NCBI RefSeq assembly: GCF_003086295.3
Contig: NC_092048.1
Coordinates: forward strand, 2,361,001-2,425,000
Reading direction: 5' to 3'
DNA: 64,000 nt
Source of the DNA: Arachis hypogaea
Taxonomy: Eukaryota; Streptophyta; Magnoliopsida; Fabales; Fabaceae
The translations under genes and the position numbers were made by a program. The notes beneath the pieces are model-generated. The model worked only from the letters and a program-made list of their open reading frames with translations. It made no database searches and was not told the origin of the DNA. Below, in pieces: positions 62,401 through 64,000 of the stretch; positions within the stretch are counted from its first letter, which is position 1; each line of letters begins with the position of its first letter.

Positions 62401-63600
62401 GCACGACATTCCCCTTGATTCTTGTCACACTGAAACCCCAATTCCTGCAAGATTAAATAATAAAGTTGAAAAAGAAATATTCTATTAACAAGTTTGAATG
62501 AGAAATCATCTGAAATAGATTTAATTATTCTGCATACTCTATAGCTCACTCAACTTTCAATTAGCTTCCTATAATTTAAAGTTTGTAATTTAGTATTGTA
62601 CAAAAAAAAATTGAAACTGATTCCTATAATTTATACATCTCTCATTAAATGGTATACTACGTAAATATTTTTCAATTAGGTCCTTATCTTTCAAAATGTT
62701 GTGATCAAGTCCCTATACAATAAACTTTTTAGCAGAAAACAGCAATTTCTCATCCAAAATAGAAACACTTGATCACATTTTTAAACTAGAGGGATATATT
62801 TGAAAAATGTTTGTATAGCATAGGCACTTGATTAGAAATGTTTAAACCATGGAGAACTATTTGAAAATATACAATACAAAAATTAGATATGAAGTTTCAA
62901 ACTATAAGCATCTAATTAAAATTTAATTGAAACTACAAAGACCTTGAAAAGTAATTTAACCTCTAAAATAATATTCTTCAGAATAAGATATGAACTAGAA
63001 GCCATTAAACAACACTTCTTCTCCCAGAACTTCCAAGATGGGGAAAAAAATCCGTTTATTAACTATGGCATAAATAAGAAAGTCATAACTATTGCAGTCA
63101 AAAGCAAAAAAATTGCCTCAAAGACTACAAGAAGCAAGAATCATTCTCCAAGGTGAGCTATTAACAACAATTGGCATAAATTATAGTACTGTCAAAAAGA
63201 AACTTGTGACATACCTCACTCATTTTGAACCCATGATGTTCTGCCCTTTTCTCAAGGAATGGCCAATCAAAAAAATCACCATTATACGTCACATAAATAC
63301 CAGGTTTCACCTCTTGCATGTGAGAAAACCATAATCTAAGAAGTTCAATCTGCAAGAGCAATAAAATTCATTCGTATGAAAAGGAAAACAGATGATGATA
63401 AACCTGAACAAAATAGAAAGCATCATAATAAAACATAAGGGAAAGATTTTAAGTAATTAGTAAGCAAATGACGTAAAATAACACATTATTCATGAATTGA
63501 TGTAAACCTTTACCTCATTTTGAACATTTGTAACCTTAAAACAGCCTTCAAACTCTGGTTTAGGAGTGTACTCTAAATCCTCTATGTCATCACCAACACA
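45087..63600 (-). CDS. POL2: DNA polymerase epsilon catalytic subunit (3' 42 exons)
   Basis: Forty-two exons join in one open frame of 1,923 residues to TAA at 45087-45089; 5' exons lie beyond the window. Exons in transcript order, descending: 63600-63514, 63349-63215, 62444-62322, 61617-61534, 60818-60654, 60561-60385, 60088-59975, 59733-59629, 59094-58976, 58880-58739, 58669-58575, 58321-58216, 58118-58039, 57931-57755, 56793-56706, 56535-56455, 56367-56224, 55859-55764, 55610-55410, 55315-55261, 55173-55031, 54948-54479, 53896-53767, 53675-53478, 53339-53265, 53167-52977, 52809-52629, 51755-51691, 50835-50703, 50509-50408, 50140-50057, 49780-49706, 49182-49123, 49031-48769, 48693-48645, 48370-48210, 47809-47743, 47539-47444, 47279-47109, 47012-46800, 46479-46373, 45450-45087. 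It is the leading-strand replicase, nuclear. Phases balance throughout and no stop interrupts, so the gene looks functional. Confidence 0.93.
47442..47443 (-). other. POL2: GC donor of a GC-AG intron in POL2
   Basis: The exon 47444-47539 ends ATCCAG and the intron starts GCAAGT. The next exon (47279) begins GATCATTTC, giving KKIQDHF in frame. The nearby GT would insert four bases and break the frame, so the GC donor is the coherent reading. Confidence 0.8.
47940..48160. repeat. Possible small element in POL2 intron
   Basis: A more GC-rich patch in intron 47810-48209 begins with AGCCAACATC and ends with AAGTTGGCTCC, weakly inverted. It contains words such as GCGACAGTGGGAAAATTTTC. No target duplication was found. 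Confidence 0.3.
50639..50660. repeat. (CA)n microsatellite in POL2 intron
   Basis: About ten CA repeats in the intron between 50510 and 50702. Confidence 0.85.
51756..52628. other. POL2: Long POL2 intron with possible repeat
   Basis: This intron of 873 bp contains AATTTAGTCCCTCAATG and ATTAGTCCCAAAATTAG words like those near the ends of Mutator-like plant repeats. No boundaries could be fixed, and no other exon is missing here because flanking exons join in phase. Confidence 0.4.
53419..53459. repeat. (TA)n microsatellite in POL2 intron
   Basis: Uninterrupted TA run of about 40 bp in the intron 53340-53477. Confidence 0.9.
54479..54948 (-). other. POL2: POL2 divergent linker exon
   Basis: A single 470-bp exon after [20 protein letters not shown] encodes a charged, low-conservation stretch ([17 protein letters not shown]) ending in basic EKRKKRR. 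It corresponds to the flexible linker between the active N-terminal half and the inactive C-terminal polymerase-like half. Function is mainly structural. Confidence 0.75.
56706..59733 (-). other. POL2: POL2 polymerase catalytic exons and CysX motif
   Basis: B-family motifs appear in order: motif [17 protein letters not shown] (59629-59733), motif [16 protein letters not shown] (58039-58118 into the next exon), and motif C ELDTDGIW (57755-57931). Between A and B, exon 58976-59094 has [13 protein letters not shown] and the next has KYCQK, matching the CysX cysteines that bind an iron-sulfur cluster in yeast Pol2. All catalytic acidic residues are present. Confidence 0.88.
57060..57340 (-). repeat. 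LINE ORF2 3' relic inside a POL2 intron
   Basis: On the minus strand the 0.96-kb intron 56794-57754 contains decayed words of the conserved tail of plant LINE reverse transcriptases: [20 protein letters not shown], then [10 protein letters not shown] and EADPVTGT, with a lost WFGHV segment between. Stops and frameshifts are many. It lies in the same orientation as POL2. Confidence 0.6.
60385..63600 (-). other. POL2: POL2 proofreading exonuclease exons
   Basis: Exons here encode the 3'-5' exonuclease. Exo II reads [12 protein letters not shown] (exon 63215-63349) with its catalytic Asp, and Exo III reads [11 protein letters not shown] (exon 60654-60818) with the Y-x3-D pair. Exo I (DIE) must lie in an exon beyond the right edge. 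The catalytic residues present are intact, so proofreading should be retained. Confidence 0.88.
62445..63214. other. POL2: Long POL2 intron with possible repeat
   Basis: Contains AATTAGGTCCTTATC and CAAGTCCCTATACAATAAAC words and AT-rich sequence suggesting a dispersed repeat. No exon is missing because the flanking exons join in phase. Confidence 0.4.
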
Positions 63601-64000
63601 CTGCAAATCAAAGCACCATAATTATATAACAATTTGTTATGGCTATCAGCAAGATAACAGTTCAATCTTTCTGATACATTCGATGGATGCACAACTTCTG
63701 GATCAATTAACACCTACAGTTGGTGCACAAGGGTTATATAGTTTACTCTAATTCAACTTGCCAGATCGTGTATGATTCATTGGATATGCCTATGCTATTT
63801 ACTCTAACCTCTAGTTATATATCTCAAATATAGAATCAAAGACCCACATTATATTCAATAGTTCGATGCAAACTAATCAACCTGATGTGCACCTAAAAAT
63901 CTAAAATACAGGATGCTTGGGAACACAAACCATTTGCAGATTAATAATCTAAATAACAAGAATCTGTTAAGAGAAGAAAGAGAAATAAAAAAATATTTAT
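63601..64000. other. POL2: POL2 intron running off the window
   Basis: No exon could be recognised between 63601 and the right edge. The preceding exon, which should carry the Exo I DIE motif, lies outside. Confidence 0.6.

Overview
This is plant nuclear DNA, most likely from a legume. The gene families, the very AT-rich intergenic DNA and the repeat families recall Arachis (peanut and its wild relatives), but that genus is inferred from memory of repeat style and no search was run. Genes have GT-AG introns. Intergenic space is dominated by LTR-retrotransposon debris and short non-autonomous DNA transposons, many with readable target-site duplications (TSDs).

Layout. (1) 1-7609: a decayed Ty3/gypsy element of the Tat lineage on the minus strand. 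It has a 5' LTR and primer-binding site, gag, protease, reverse transcriptase, two consecutive RNase H domains and integrase. A spliced, coiled-coil reading frame runs on the opposite strand downstream of pol. A 185-bp hAT-like MITE sits inside the RNase H region. (2) 7610-23500: about 16 kb without a convincing host gene. It holds a hAT-like element (11605-12128), a SINE-like fragment, a Mutator-like element with a GC-rich interior (13192-14266), a probable long LTR, a PIF-like element, a Mutator-type MITE (18456-18625) and two clusters of iterated short palindromes. (3) 23721-25235: an intact single-exon cytochrome P450 that reads as CYP94C1, a jasmonoyl-isoleucine catabolic enzyme, with a G-box upstream of its TATA box. 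(4) 25236-32110: AT-rich spacer with a Tourist-like MITE, two solo LTRs of related structure and another MITE. (5) 32190-39710: a tandem pair of CYP72A-type P450s. The left copy is a pseudogene eroded by many small internal deletions; the right copy is intact with five exons. Two larger transposons lie between them. (6) 39945-44700: a foldback element, a hAT-like element, a LINE RNase H relic, a broken type II peroxiredoxin and a tandem duplication. (7) 45087 to the right edge: the catalytic subunit of DNA polymerase epsilon (POL2) on the minus strand. I could place 42 exons, giving 1,923 residues in one continuous frame; the N-terminal exons lie beyond the window.

The three intact genes are unrelated in function: hormone oxidation, a CYP72 oxidase of unknown substrate, and replicative DNA synthesis. 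No operon-like or cluster logic links them. The most unusual structures are the intron-bearing antisense reading frame tied to the Tat element, the GC-rich cargo inside the Mutator-like element, the palindrome clusters, and a GC-AG intron in POL2.
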